Source: Paenalcaligenes niemegkensis (GTDB lineage Bacteria; Pseudomonadota; Gammaproteobacteria; Burkholderiales; Burkholderiaceae_B). Taken from it: a stretch of DNA of 64,000 nt. Location of the stretch: positions 434,001-498,000 of the forward strand of contig NZ_JAKGCT010000004.1 of assembly GCF_022230885.1 (NCBI RefSeq), written 5' to 3'. Positions within the stretch are counted from its first letter, which is position 1, and each line of letters starts with the position of its first letter. The notes beneath the pieces were generated by a model, which saw only the letters and a program-made list of their open reading frames with translations, made no database searches and had not been told where the DNA came from. Position numbers and translations under genes: made by a program. This document shows, one piece after another, positions 41,521 through 49,651 of this stretch.

Positions 41521-42633
41521 TCAGGCAGGTCGTTGAACAAGGTCAAGAATGGAGGCCAGCTCGACCAAGGCCCGGCTTGAAATGGCCTGGCCCTCTTCGC
41601 TTTCGCTGCGAAGCTGATCCAGTACCTGTGCAACGTACCCATCCACATTCAAAGCCGCAATATCCTCGGCGCTGGGGACTAGCAATAGCTCATCGGTGTG
41701 TACCTGCAGACTGCGCAGACGTGCCTGTTTCTCATTAATCAGAGCCATGCACTGGCGCTGCTGCTCCAGGCTGATACGCCCGCTCAACGTCAGCTCCAGG
41801 ACCGTCTGGGACCCAAACTGATGCAGCAACGTCGCCAGCTGATGTATATCGCTGTCGACCTCAATGGCATGACTGTGCTGTTCCCAGCGAAACTGATATG
41901 TTTGCACCCGTTCAACGTGGGGCACAGCGCCGGGCTGGTCTATCGACACAATTAATGCACAGCCAGCGTCATTATTACGAAACCGGTCTGGCTCTGGCGT
42001 ACCGCTATACCAGGTACGTTCGTCGATTTGCTTCATTCCGTGCCAGTCCCCCAAGGCCAGATAATCAAGCCCGGCTTGCATTGCTCGTCCGGCAGCAATA
42101 GGGTTCGTACGGCTTGCTTCGTCGCTCAGCACACCCTGTACGCTGCCATGAGCCATGCCGATACGGTAGTAGCCCTTCGGCGTAAACGCCTCATCAAACC
42201 ATTGCGTCAGATCATGAACCGTATGCCGTTGAGTCAATGGCGCAGGCAACACCGCCAGTCGGTAGGGGTCAAAACAGCTGACTGAGGCCTCTTCCAGCAG
42301 GTGAACCCGCTCCGAGAGCAGTTTTAAACGCTTGGCAAACTGCCACACGCCCTCGGCAAGAAGAGCATCGTGGTTGCCTGAAATAAAAATCCAGTCGCCG
42401 TCAAAGGCCTCAAGCGCATTAAACATCCGTCTTACGGTGCGCTCGGAAAGGCTTTGGCTATCAAACACGTCGCCCGCAACCAGAACGGCTGAAACACCCC
42501 GGTCTTGTGCAAGTTGAGCCAAGCCTTCAACTGCAGTAAAGCGCGCTTCCTGCAAAGCGTAAGCATCTTCTGGTTCAAAGCGAGAATAGACTCTGCCTAT
42601 CTGCCAATCGGCGGTATGTAACAGTTTCAGCAT
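41521..42633 (-). CDS. SbcD/YhaO-like DNA repair nuclease
   Basis: Mre11-type metallophosphoesterase, 370 residues. Metal-site motifs in order: H-T-A-D-W-Q-I-G near residue 6, A-G-D-V-F-D-S near 54, S-G-N-H-D near 87, A-H-G near 174 and L-G-D-W-H-G near 207. Partner of the following Rad50-like ATPase. The two genes lie between rph and yicC, which are neighbours in many proteobacteria, so the pair may be an insertion into an older operon order. Confidence 0.85.
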   Translation of the reverse strand: MLKLLHTADWQIGRVYSRFEPEDAYALQEARFTAVEGLAQLAQDRGVSAVLVAGDVFDSQSLSERTVRRMFNALEAFDGDWIFISGNHDALLAEGVWQFAKRLKLLSERVHLLEEASVSCFDPYRLAVLPAPLTQRHTVHDLTQWFDEAFTPKGYYRIGMAHGSVQGVLSDEASRTNPIAAGRAMQAGLDYLALGDWHGMKQIDERTWYSGTPEPDRFRNNDAGCALIVSIDQPGAVPHVERVQTYQFRWEQHSHAIEVDSDIHQLATLLHQFGSQTVLELTLSGRISLEQQRQCMALINEKQARLRSLQVHTDELLLVPSAEDIAALNVDGYVAQVLDQLRSESEEGQAISSRALVELASILDLVQRPA

Positions 42634-42744
42634 GGATACCCTGAGATTTATATAACAGCTTTATGCCATTAGAACATGCAGGATCGCTAGCGTCAGACTA
42701 GGGGCTACAATTAAGCAATTCTCTGACTTAAACGGTAGCAACTT

Positions 42745-43670
42745 ATGATCCGCAGCATGACGGCCTTCGGCAACGCCCGCGCCGAATCCGACCTGGGCAC
42801 CATCAGCGTTGATTTGCGCAGTGTAAACAATCGGTATCTGGATTTAACTCTTCGCATTCCAGAAGAAATGCGCTTTGTAGAAAGCGCGTTGCGCGAGCGG
42901 CTGACAACCAGGCTGCAACGCGGCAAAGTCGAGCTGCGCCTAAGCTTCACCAAAAAGATGCAAAACCAGCAGCAGCCGCTGCAGGCGGAGTTTCTGCAAC
43001 GTATCGCTGATGACCTTGCCTTAGCCCGAAGCATTATCCCAGATGTCCCCGCCCCTCGATTAAGCGAATTAAGCAGTGCTCACCATCAAGAGGCTACGCA
43101 AGCTGATCTTGATGCGTGGCAGGCGCTTTGCATCGAAGCTTTTGATCTGGCTCTAAACGAACTTCAAGCTTCTCGCCAGCGTGAAGGAAAACGTCTTGCG
43201 GACAACATGCTGGAAATCGCCGCTGAAGTTGACAACATCGCCACACGCGTTGAAACACACATGCCGCAAATTCTGATAGACCAGCAGCAAAAGATCAGCG
43301 AGCGGCTGCATGAGGCCCTGATGGGCATCAGCCCTGAAGGCTTTGACTTGATCAGCGGAGAAGAGCTCTCGGCCCGCATAGCTCAGGAAGCCTCTCTGTT
43401 TTCAATGCGTATCGATGTAGCTGAAGAACTCACCCGACTGCGATCGCATGTCAAAGAGCTTGACCACATACTCGCTGCCGAAGCCACTAGCGATAAAAAA
43501 GCGCGCGCAAAGGCAGCAGTGGTAAACGCCTGGACTTTTTATTCCAAGAGATGAACCGTGAAGCCAATACCCTGGGCTCTAAAGCCGGCGCACTCAGTGT
43601 GACTGAAGCCGCCATAGACTTAAAGCTCATGATTGAACAGATGCGTGAGCAGGCGCAGAATATTGAGTGA
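42745..43670 (+). CDS. yicC: YicC endoribonuclease family protein, frameshifted near C-terminus
   Basis: Conserved cytoplasmic RNase-like stress protein. Start M-I-R-S-M-T-A-F-G-N is the family hallmark. After K-E-L-D-H-I-L-A-A the frame is lost at the A6 run 43495-43500; one more A restores G-K-R-L-D-F-L-F-Q-E-M-N-R-E and the normal end I-E-Q-M-R-E-Q-A-Q-N-I-E, 308 residues. The last ~15 bases belong to an 18-bp repeat found again at 46534, so the 3' end served as integration site for the element downstream and was rebuilt by it. Confidence 0.92.
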
Positions 43671-43673
43671 TGT
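43656..43673 (+). repeat. Left attachment repeat (attL) inside yicC
   Basis: CAGAATATTGAGTGATGT, identical to 46534-46551; covers the codons for Q-N-I-E and the stop of yicC. Confidence 0.8.
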
Positions 43674-43724
43674 CTACCGAGTTCGATTAAGGTCTATTAC
43701 TTCAATAAATTCAATAGATTAAAG

Positions 43725-43835
43725 AAACCCTTACTCCATATAACTCTACCAACACCCACCCAAGTCAAGAAAAAATCGGTGAGTACATAGCACAATCTGC
43801 GTTAATCAGTGGTGGGTACATTTGGAGTAAGGTTT
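43725..43835. promoter_or_regulatory. Nested inverted repeats before the integrase remnant
   Basis: AAACCCTTACTCCA (43725-43738) is mirrored by TGGAGTAAGGTTT (43823-43835), with an inner ACCCACC/GGTGGGT pair. The right arm lies immediately before the integrase ATG, so these may be arm-type integrase or autoregulation sites. Confidence 0.45.
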
Positions 43836-43837
43836 CT

Positions 43838-44341
43838 ATGTCAGTACTTACAAGCAAGGAAGTTAGCGCAAAGCTCCGGGGCAAGCTTGGACACTTCGCC
43901 GATGGCAATGGTCTTTACCTTGTAGTACCTAGCAGGGGCGCGCGTTTTGGGCGCTACGCTTCACCTCCAACGGAAAGCGTAAACAAATGACGCTAGGCTT
44001 CATAGATGACCTAGCCTTAGCTAACGCGCGTGCAGAAGCAGCACTTAAGATGAAGCAACTACGTGAAGGCCTTGATCCGTTAGTAGCAAAAAAGAGCCAT
44101 ATACGGCCCTATGGATACAGTAGATGATCTCTTTACTGACTGGCATGAAGGCAACATAAAACGCCTTAAGCATCACCATATCCCTCTAAGCGTTTACACC
44201 AAAGACATCGCCCCCGTGATAGGCCAAATGCAACCAATAGCAGTAACGAGGCGTGACATTAGGCAAATTCTAAGAAACATCGCAGAAAGCAATAGACCGA
44301 CTATTGCTAACGATGCTCTGCTCTATGACACCAATAGTTAG
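43838..44341 (+). pseudogene. P4-type integrase, truncated and frameshifted
   Basis: N-terminal third of a tyrosine integrase with the DUF4102 arm-binding domain: F-A-D-G-N-G-L-Y-L-V-V then R-F-T-S-N-G-K-R-K-Q-M-T-L-G, L-A-N-A-R, G-L-D-P-L, followed by the start of the core-binding domain T-V-D-D-L-F-T-D-W-H. Two breaks, at the T4 run 43945-43948 and the A6 run 44088-44093, look like the homopolymer errors seen elsewhere. The protein also ends at N-D-A-L-L-Y, before the catalytic domain, so the gene is truly truncated. Confidence 0.8.
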
Positions 44342-44391
44342 CTGAGTAGCAAAGCTTGAGAACAGACTACAGCCCATAAGTCACAGACCGT

Positions 44392-44885
44392 TCAGTTTGC
44401 ATGAGCAATTGCTACTGCACGCACCGCAGCAGAAATGTCTTGCACACGTGAATCACTCAATAAGGCACCACGAGCATGCAATATGTGGCCATTGACGTGC
44501 GATCTATAAGAGGCGTATTCGGTAGCGACACTGTGGGGGATCGAATACGCATCTTCCACATGGTAATGCTCGTTAAAAATCACAACGACCAATTCGTCAA
44601 AGCCTTGAGCGTCCAAATTACGCAGTACGCTTAACTGCCGTGATTTATTATCAGGCGTCACTCGGCGCGCTTTGATTTGTATTTTTTCCCTGATTCCGAG
44701 ACTGCATCGTAATCTGCCGACGAGTTGCTTGCCAATGTCAATCCCAAAGCTTTAGAAACCAACCATTCTGCGTAGTCACCAGTGGGATTGTTTTTGGTTC
44801 TAAGCACGCCACGATGCCGAAGCTCAGTTATAGCATCGGTATGAAGCGTTAGCAGGTCATGAAGTGATAGTTTTTTAATGTCCAT
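44392..44885 (-). CDS. Hypothetical protein with possible PD-(D/E)xK nuclease-like core, frameshifted
   Basis: Not assigned to a named family. Two overlapping frames join if one base is added to the three-T run at 44676-44678, giving ~164 residues from the ATG at 44885 (a GTG at 44924 is an alternative). The segment G-D-Y-A-E-W-L-V then A-D-Y-D-A-V and Y-x-I-K-A-R resembles the E / D / x-x-K spacing of restriction-endonuclease folds. A role in defence is only a guess. Lies inside the yicC element. Confidence 0.5.
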
Positions 44886-45033
44886 GTTGCAGATCGTATC
44901 ATTTGGCCCGTCGATTTTCACCACCTATAAAAGACAGCTTGCGATTGAAGAGTAGTTCAGCCACACTCCACTGAAAAACCTACCACTCGAAACAATAGAT
45001 GCCCACATGTAACATGCCAGGACACCCTACTGA

Positions 45034-45774
45034 ATGGAGAGATTCATACGTTTGCAAACACAGGTTTTTCAGGGGCTACTCATAGCCATTTCCCCGCTAG
45101 CAGCACTGGCGGCCACCTACGAATGGTCCAGTGGATATGGCCAGGGAACGACGGAATATCATGTTGATGATGGAAATGGAAATAGCCTCGCCATCTGGTG
45201 TCCACATGGACGTGCTAAGTCAGCTAGTGCTCAAATGATAACGCGAGGGTTTGATTACAACTCACCCAAAGACAGCATAGAAATCAAGTTCGTCATTGAT
45301 GGTGTGGAGTTTGACGATCCCTTCAACACCTCTTGCAGGGCTTGTGAAAATAATTTCGTACAGTCTTTTTGGCCTGCGCTATTAAAAGCAAATAACCTTT
45401 TTGTTCGTGCCGACGGCTACGAGGTCCGCTTTCCTACCAAGGGGCTAAGTGAAGAACTACTGCCCCTGGATCATCCTGCCAACCCCTGCCTAACGGAGTC
45501 TCAGGCATTTTCGTTGGAAAACCAGACCTATGCTCCTGCACAAGAAGCCCGCCCTACTCTACCAGCAGGCTTTACCAATCTGGCGATCATTGATGACCCA
45601 GACGGCTATACCAACATGCGTAGCCAGAAAAGTGCAAAAAGCCAGAACGTGGCCCGTGTTGTACAAGGCGAACAGTTTTTTACCTATATGCAAGATGGCA
45701 ATTGGTGGCAGGTAAGAACTGCCCAAGGCAAGGTGGGATATATGCACATTTCGCGTATCCGACTGCTTGATTGA
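45034..45774 (+). CDS. Secreted protein with C-terminal bacterial SH3 domain
   Basis: 246 residues. N-terminal hydrophobic signal peptide (about 1-26, ending A-A-L-A-A). The central part, with several cysteines (I-W-C-P-H-G; C-R-A-C), matches nothing I recognise. Residues about 180-246 form an SH3b domain: T-N-M-R-S-Q-K-S-A-K-S, V-V-Q-G-E-Q, W-W-Q-V-R-T and G-Y-M-H-I-S-R-I-R-L-L. Such domains bind peptidoglycan or proteins in the periplasm. Cargo of the yicC element; function unknown. Confidence 0.7.
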   Translation: MERFIRLQTQVFQGLLIAISPLAALAATYEWSSGYGQGTTEYHVDDGNGNSLAIWCPHGRAKSASAQMITRGFDYNSPKDSIEIKFVIDGVEFDDPFNTSCRACENNFVQSFWPALLKANNLFVRADGYEVRFPTKGLSEELLPLDHPANPCLTESQAFSLENQTYAPAQEARPTLPAGFTNLAIIDDPDGYTNMRSQKSAKSQNVARVVQGEQFFTYMQDGNWWQVRTAQGKVGYMHISRIRLLD

Positions 45775-45852
45775 GGTGGTTAACTGGTTTGCGTTAACCT
45801 GGACTGAGAAGGTGCTACACGGAGCGGGTAACCGCTCAATCTATTAGGTTCA

Positions 45853-46116
45853 CTATTCGTAGTGCGTCCACATTCTCAAGATACGGACGACACGTTCCTG
45901 GATGAACACTTCGTACACCAACCGATGCTGAATATTGATACGGCGGGAATAGGCCCCGGAAAGATCACCGACCAATTTTTCGAAAGGCGGTGGATTCTGG
46001 AACGGGTCAATCTCCAGGATCGCAATCAGCGTTTGCACTTTGGGCTTGAAACCAGCCGCAGCAACCTTTTTCGCATCCTTGAGCGCTGCTTTTGCAAACA
46101 CGATTTGCCAAGTCAC
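45853..46116 (-). CDS. YoeB/Txe-family toxin (mRNA interferase)
   Basis: 87 residues with the YoeB C-terminal pattern Y-S-R-R-I-N-I-Q-H-R-L-V-Y-E-V ending W-T-H-Y-E, which holds the catalytic histidine, arginine and tyrosine. Ribosome-dependent RNase of the RelE superfamily. Its start overlaps the antitoxin stop by four bases, typical of such operons. It is probably what maintains the decayed element in the chromosome. Confidence 0.88.
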   Translation of the reverse strand: MTWQIVFAKAALKDAKKVAAAGFKPKVQTLIAILEIDPFQNPPPFEKLVGDLSGAYSRRINIQHRLVYEVFIQERVVRILRMWTHYE

Positions 46117-46358
46117 CAGTCCAGTTCCTTAGCACTCTTTTCCAGGGGCTCTGCCATTCCCTCTTTAATGGATTCACGCATACCAGGCACAGAGGTCAGA
46201 TACAGCGTCTCCTGGATGGCATCCCAATCGGTTTCCGAGATCAGCACGGCGCTTGTACGTTTGCCAGCTATTCGAATCGGCTGATGAGACTCGGCGGTTT
46301 GGTCAATGAGGCGGTACAGGTTTGCCCGCGCTTCAGTTGCAGTTATGGTTGTAGTCAT
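46113..46358 (-). CDS. YefM/Phd-family antitoxin
   Basis: 81 residues: an N-terminal DNA-binding part with T-A-T-E-A-R-A-N-L-Y-R-L-I and I-A-G-K-R-T-S-A-V-L-I-S, then an acidic C-terminal tail that wraps the toxin. It neutralises the YoeB-like product and represses the operon. GAG-rich ribosome binding site lies before the ATG at 46358. Confidence 0.88.
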   Translation of the reverse strand: MTTTITATEARANLYRLIDQTAESHQPIRIAGKRTSAVLISETDWDAIQETLYLTSVPGMRESIKEGMAEPLEKSAKELDW

Positions 46359-46420
46359 GGCAGTTCTCCAAATGCATCTAAACAGTACGCTATTACGTAC
46401 GTGAAATCAAGTCCCTGATA

Positions 46421-46620
46421 CTAACCCTTCCTAAACAACGAACGAAAGCCACCTGAACGGGTATTGATCCCGAGCGTCTTAGTCAAACTCTCTGGACGCA
46501 CTCTATTAGCCTGCGGTCTAGGCCTGGCCGCCACAGAATATTGAGTGATGTTACTGATATCATCAAGCCCTATAAACCCAATAAGTACAAGATTTTCAAA
46601 GATTTATCAACTTCAGTCAT
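46421..46620 (-). CDS. Possible small protein gene crossing the right attachment repeat
   Basis: Unrecognised. From the ATG at 46620 a 66-residue frame can be read if one base is added to the A4 run on the coding strand (T4 near 46593-46596). It passes through the 18-bp repeat and ends S-G-G-F-R-S-L-F-R-K-G. AGGAT lies upstream. Its crossing of an att site is odd; it could be chance. The rest of the 46359-46764 gap shows no other gene. Confidence 0.25.
46534..46551 (+). repeat. Right attachment repeat (attR)
   Basis: Second perfect copy of the 18-bp repeat at the end of yicC; flanking bases differ on both sides, so the repeat is exactly 18 bp. Confidence 0.8.
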
Positions 46621-46764
46621 AGTGTACAATCCTGCGCTAACAGCAAGTTCACTACTTCTTGTTAGTATTAAGCTTGGCACGCTAATTTTTGACAGTTATT
46701 ATTTTTAATTAAAGTACTCAACTCCATTAGACCAGTACATATAATCATAAACATAGAGGAAAAA

Positions 46765-47718
46765 ATGAAAATTGTAATATTAGAACCCTTAGGAATTAAT
46801 GATAAAGAGTTCAATACAATATCAAAGCCTTTAATAGATAATGGTCATGAGCTAGTTTTCTATGGCGATGGAAAAACAGATAATGAGACCCTTAAATCAA
46901 GAATAAAAGATGCAGAAATTTTAGTGCTTGCTAATATTCCGTTGAGTTCTGAAGTAATCGATGTTGCGGAAAAATTGAAATATATTTCAGTAGCCTTTAC
47001 TGGCTATGATCATATTGATCTAGATAAGTGTAAAGAAAAAGGAATCAAGGTCTCAAATGCTGCCGGTTACAGCACTAATTCTGTCGCCGAGCTTACTTTT
47101 GGATTAATCATTGCACTGTTGCGTAGTGTTGTACCTTTAGAGAAAATCGTCAGAGAAGGAGGTACAAAGCAGGGCTACAGGCAGACTGATTTAAAAGGTA
47201 AAACATTGGGAGTCTTAGGTACTGGAGATATTGGTGGCGCCGTAGCTGAATTAGGTTTAGCTTTTGGCTGTCACGTCATTGCTTATAACCGAAGTGAAAA
47301 CCCAGAACTGATAAATAAAGGTGTGGAATATAAATCATTAGATGAAGTCTTAGAGGCTAGTGATATTATTACAATTCATATGCCACTAACAGATGAGACC
47401 AAAGGCTTAATTGATAAAAACAAGCTAGCATTAATGAAAACCAGCTCATTTTTAATCAATACAGCTGTAGGACCCATTGTTGATAACAATGCATTGGCAG
47501 AAGCACTGCATAATGGGACAATCGCTGGTGCCGGTTTAGATAGAGTAGATATAGAACCGCCAATTCCCGCAGACTGCCCTATTTTAGATGCTCCAAATAC
47601 TGTTCTTGTTCCCCATATTGGATTTGCAACAGACGAAGCCATGATAAGAAGAGCCAAAATCACATTTAATAACATTATTAAATGGGAAAAAGGCGAGCAA
47701 GAAAATATAATTATTTAA
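46765..47718 (+). CDS. AT-rich 2-hydroxyacid dehydrogenase-like protein
   Basis: 317 residues of the D-isomer-specific dehydrogenase family: G-T-G-D-I-G-G cofactor loop, glutamate in D-I-E-P-P and histidine in V-P-H-I-G-F-A-T. The usual substrate arginine (N-x-A-R-G) is replaced by valine in N-T-A-V-G-P-I-V-D, so normal hydroxyacid chemistry is doubtful. Codons are strikingly A/T-ending and lysine/isoleucine-rich compared with every neighbour, which points to recent transfer from a low-GC donor, perhaps a Firmicute-like source. Good GAGG site before the ATG. It lies just right of the yicC element. Confidence 0.8.
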   Translation: MKIVILEPLGINDKEFNTISKPLIDNGHELVFYGDGKTDNETLKSRIKDAEILVLANIPLSSEVIDVAEKLKYISVAFTGYDHIDLDKCKEKGIKVSNAAGYSTNSVAELTFGLIIALLRSVVPLEKIVREGGTKQGYRQTDLKGKTLGVLGTGDIGGAVAELGLAFGCHVIAYNRSENPELINKGVEYKSLDEVLEASDIITIHMPLTDETKGLIDKNKLALMKTSSFLINTAVGPIVDNNALAEALHNGTIAGAGLDRVDIEPPIPADCPILDAPNTVLVPHIGFATDEAMIRRAKITFNNIIKWEKGEQENIII

Positions 47719-47735
47719 ATAAACTAAAAACAAAC

Positions 47736-47760
47736 CTATCGTTATGATAGATTTATTTTA
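47736..47760 (+). terminator. Weak terminator after the AT-rich dehydrogenase gene
   Basis: CTATC-GTTAT-GATAG (47736-47750) followed by ATTTATTTTATTTTT; short stem but T-rich tail. Confidence 0.5.
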
Positions 47761-47878
47761 TTTTTATAAGAAAAGAAGGTTGGCAAAAGCTTTGTGCTAC
47801 TGTCTGTGATTTAGCATTGTCCGAACTCGTAGCCTCGCGTGACAACGTGCCCCTTCCTTCGTTATGTAGCTGCTAGGC

Positions 47879-47972
47879 TTGTTGCACTTTAGCAGTGAGT
47901 GCAAGCTCTGCAACAAAAAAGTCATTAGCCCCCATGGGCAACACCCTTTAATGGGTGTTAATGGCTCTGGAC
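47879..47972. other. Dense inverted-repeat block upstream of the mgtE leader
   Basis: TTGTTGCA (47879-47886) pairs with TGCAACAA (47909-47916). Just after it a three-way junction can be drawn: an outer GTCATT/AATGGC pair encloses GCCC-CCAT-GGGC and AACACCC-TTTAAT-GGGTGTT. Six T follow on the minus strand, so it may be an old minus-strand terminator. It matches no riboswitch I know. Confidence 0.35.
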
Positions 47973-48032
47973 TCGTCCTGCCATAATAGCTGTGTTATAG
48001 TTCTCTCCGATTTCAACAACAGGAGAATGTTC

Positions 48033-48086
48033 GTGGACCCTGATCCAGGTATTACTAAGCGGCTTAGGCTGACAAGTATTATTTAG
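48033..48086 (+). CDS. MgtL-like 17-residue leader peptide of mgtE
   Basis: GTG start with AGGAG seven bases upstream (an ATG at 48027 is too close to that site). The peptide begins M-D-P-D-P, continues with a basic stretch K-R-L-R-L and has 17 residues. Enterobacterial MgtL (17 residues, M-E-P-D-P start then R-R-R-L-K-L) senses low Mg2+ because the acidic/proline repeat destabilises the ribosome, which opens transcription into mgtA. Here the next gene is mgtE, another Mg2+ transporter. The similarity is seen in the sequence; the mechanism is inferred. Confidence 0.7.
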   Translation: MDPDPGITKRLRLTSII

Positions 48087-48304
48087 GACGCTGTCGCAAC
48101 ATTCGGCCGCGTTCTATTCTTGTATGCGGTTCTTTGTGCAACTCTGCACACATCAATCTGCTTTTTCTGCCTGTAAGTCGCTTAGCCCAAGGCCTCTCCG
48201 GACGCTTTAGGCATCGGTATCATGTCCTCGTCAGGTGCGCACTAGCCGTGCACGCCCTTCTATTATTGAAATCAGCCCCCTTAATCTGAACGTTAGGAGC
48301 TGAT
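48087..48304 (+). promoter_or_regulatory. mgtE leader region with SD-sequestering hairpin
   Basis: The 218 bases between the leader peptide and mgtE are pyrimidine-rich and G-poor in the first half, as in Rho loading sites, and include GTGCA-ACTC-TGCAC (48136-48149) followed by a T5 run further on. At the end ATCAGC (48271-48276) pairs with GCTGAT (48299-48304), with two more C-G pairs, burying the AGGAG site directly before the mgtE ATG. A transcriptional or translational attenuator under leader-peptide control is inferred. Confidence 0.55.
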
Positions 48305-49651
48305 ATGAATCTTGATGAAAACCTGGTTCTGCTTCGGCAGCTCGTTGCCGATCGCAGCTGGAGCAAGGCCTCCGCATTACTTGAGACCCTGCCTAGTCAG
48401 GATATTGCTGCACTGCTGAACCAGTTTGATGCAGATATGAGCCTGGGCTTGTTCCGGCTGTGTCCCATTGCACGCCTGCCCCATATATTTGCCTACCTTA
48501 AAGTGCCGCTGCAGGTCATGATGTCGCAGCGCATGAGCCGCGAAGAGATCAGCCTGCTTCTGACCCATATGGATCACGACAGACGCGCGGATCTTTATAA
48601 CCGGCTTCCCGAGGACGCTCGCGCACTTATCTTGCCTGGAATCGCCCATGCAGAACGTGAAGACATCCGTAAGCTAGCAAGTTTTCCTGAAGGGAGTGTA
48701 GGGGCTGTCATGACATCAGCCTACGTAACCCTCAACGCCAACATGATGGCAGCGGAGGCATTAGAACACGTACGCCTGGTTGCGCCGGATGCGGAAACAA
48801 TCTATCAATGTTATGTACTGGACGACAATCGGCACCTTATCGGCACGATCTCATTACGGCAACTGCTCGTAGCGCTGCCGAACGCCCTGATCGCCGACTT
48901 GATGGTGACCGAGGTGATCCATGCCCAGGCCTCCGCCCCTCAAATCGAGGCGGCTACCCGTATCTCTCATTACGACTTGCTGGCGTTGCCCATTATCGAT
49001 AGCAATGGAGAGATGGTGGGAATCGTCACCCATGATGATGCGCGTGACGTTGACGATGCAGAAAGCGCCGACGACCAGCGCCGGTTCGGGGCAGTGGGAA
49101 ATCTTGCGGAGTCCCTGAAAGACGCCAGCATCAGCTTGCTTTACCGATCACGTGTGGGCTGGCTTGTAGTTCTGGTCTTTGGAAACCTGTTCTCGGGCGC
49201 CGGTATTGCCCACTTCGAAGAGTTAATTCAAGGCGCAGTTGCCCTGGTTTTCTTCTTGCCTTTGCTTATTGATAGCGGCGGTAATGCAGGGTCGCAAAGC
49301 TCCACCTTAATGGTTCGTGCCTTGGCCACAGGCGAAGTCAAATTGAAAGACTGGTTTCAGTTAATACTGAAAGAGTCCTCAGTGGCACTCTTGCTCGGCC
49401 TGACCATGGCAGCAGCGGTGTCGATGATTGGCTTATGGAGAGGCGGGCCTGAAATAGCGCTGATACTAGCGCTCACCATGGTGCTTATCGTCATGGTGGG
49501 AAGCCTTATCGGCATGTCCCTTCCCTTTGTATTTACCCGCTTAAAGCTGGATCCTGCCTCAGCCAGCGCGCCGTTGATCACGTCCATCTGCGACGCTTCG
49601 GGCGTGATCATTTACTTTAGTATTGCTAACGCTATTTTGGGTTTGAACTAA
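48305..49651 (+). CDS. mgtE: Magnesium transporter MgtE
   Basis: Mg2+ channel of the inner membrane, 448 residues. Cytoplasmic N domain (about 1-125), two CBS domains (about 130-255) that sense internal Mg2+, a plug helix, and five transmembrane helices from about 290. The membrane part carries the signature [14 protein letters not shown] (usually G-G-N-x-G-x-Q) that lines the pore. Preceded by an unusually long leader with an MgtL-like ORF. The 3' end overlaps the convergent monooxygenase gene by 20 bases. Confidence 0.95.
   Translation: MNLDENLVLLRQLVADRSWSKASALLETLPSQDIAALLNQFDADMSLGLFRLCPIARLPHIFAYLKVPLQVMMSQRMSREEISLLLTHMDHDRRADLYNRLPEDARALILPGIAHAEREDIRKLASFPEGSVGAVMTSAYVTLNANMMAAEALEHVRLVAPDAETIYQCYVLDDNRHLIGTISLRQLLVALPNALIADLMVTEVIHAQASAPQIEAATRISHYDLLALPIIDSNGEMVGIVTHDDARDVDDAESADDQRRFGAVGNLAESLKDASISLLYRSRVGWLVVLVFGNLFSGAGIAHFEELIQGAVALVFFLPLLIDSGGNAGSQSSTLMVRALATGEVKLKDWFQLILKESSVALLLGLTMAAAVSMIGLWRGGPEIALILALTMVLIVMVGSLIGMSLPFVFTRLKLDPASASAPLITSICDASGVIIYFSIANAILGLN

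Larger units (their letters stand above)
43656..46551. mobile_element. Small decayed integrative element in the 3' end of yicC
   Basis: Bounded by perfect 18-bp direct repeats (43656-43673, 46534-46551) that include the last codons and stop of yicC. An integrase remnant lies next to the left repeat, in the usual place and direction. Cargo: a possible restriction-fold gene, a secreted SH3-domain protein and a YoeB/YefM pair near the right end. No transfer or replication genes. Length ~2.9 kb suggests a deletion remnant that cannot move by itself. Confidence 0.75.

Noticed and set aside
43681-43837. tRNA gene as the integration target
   Set aside because: No cloverleaf could be drawn; the duplicated sequence is the end of yicC instead.
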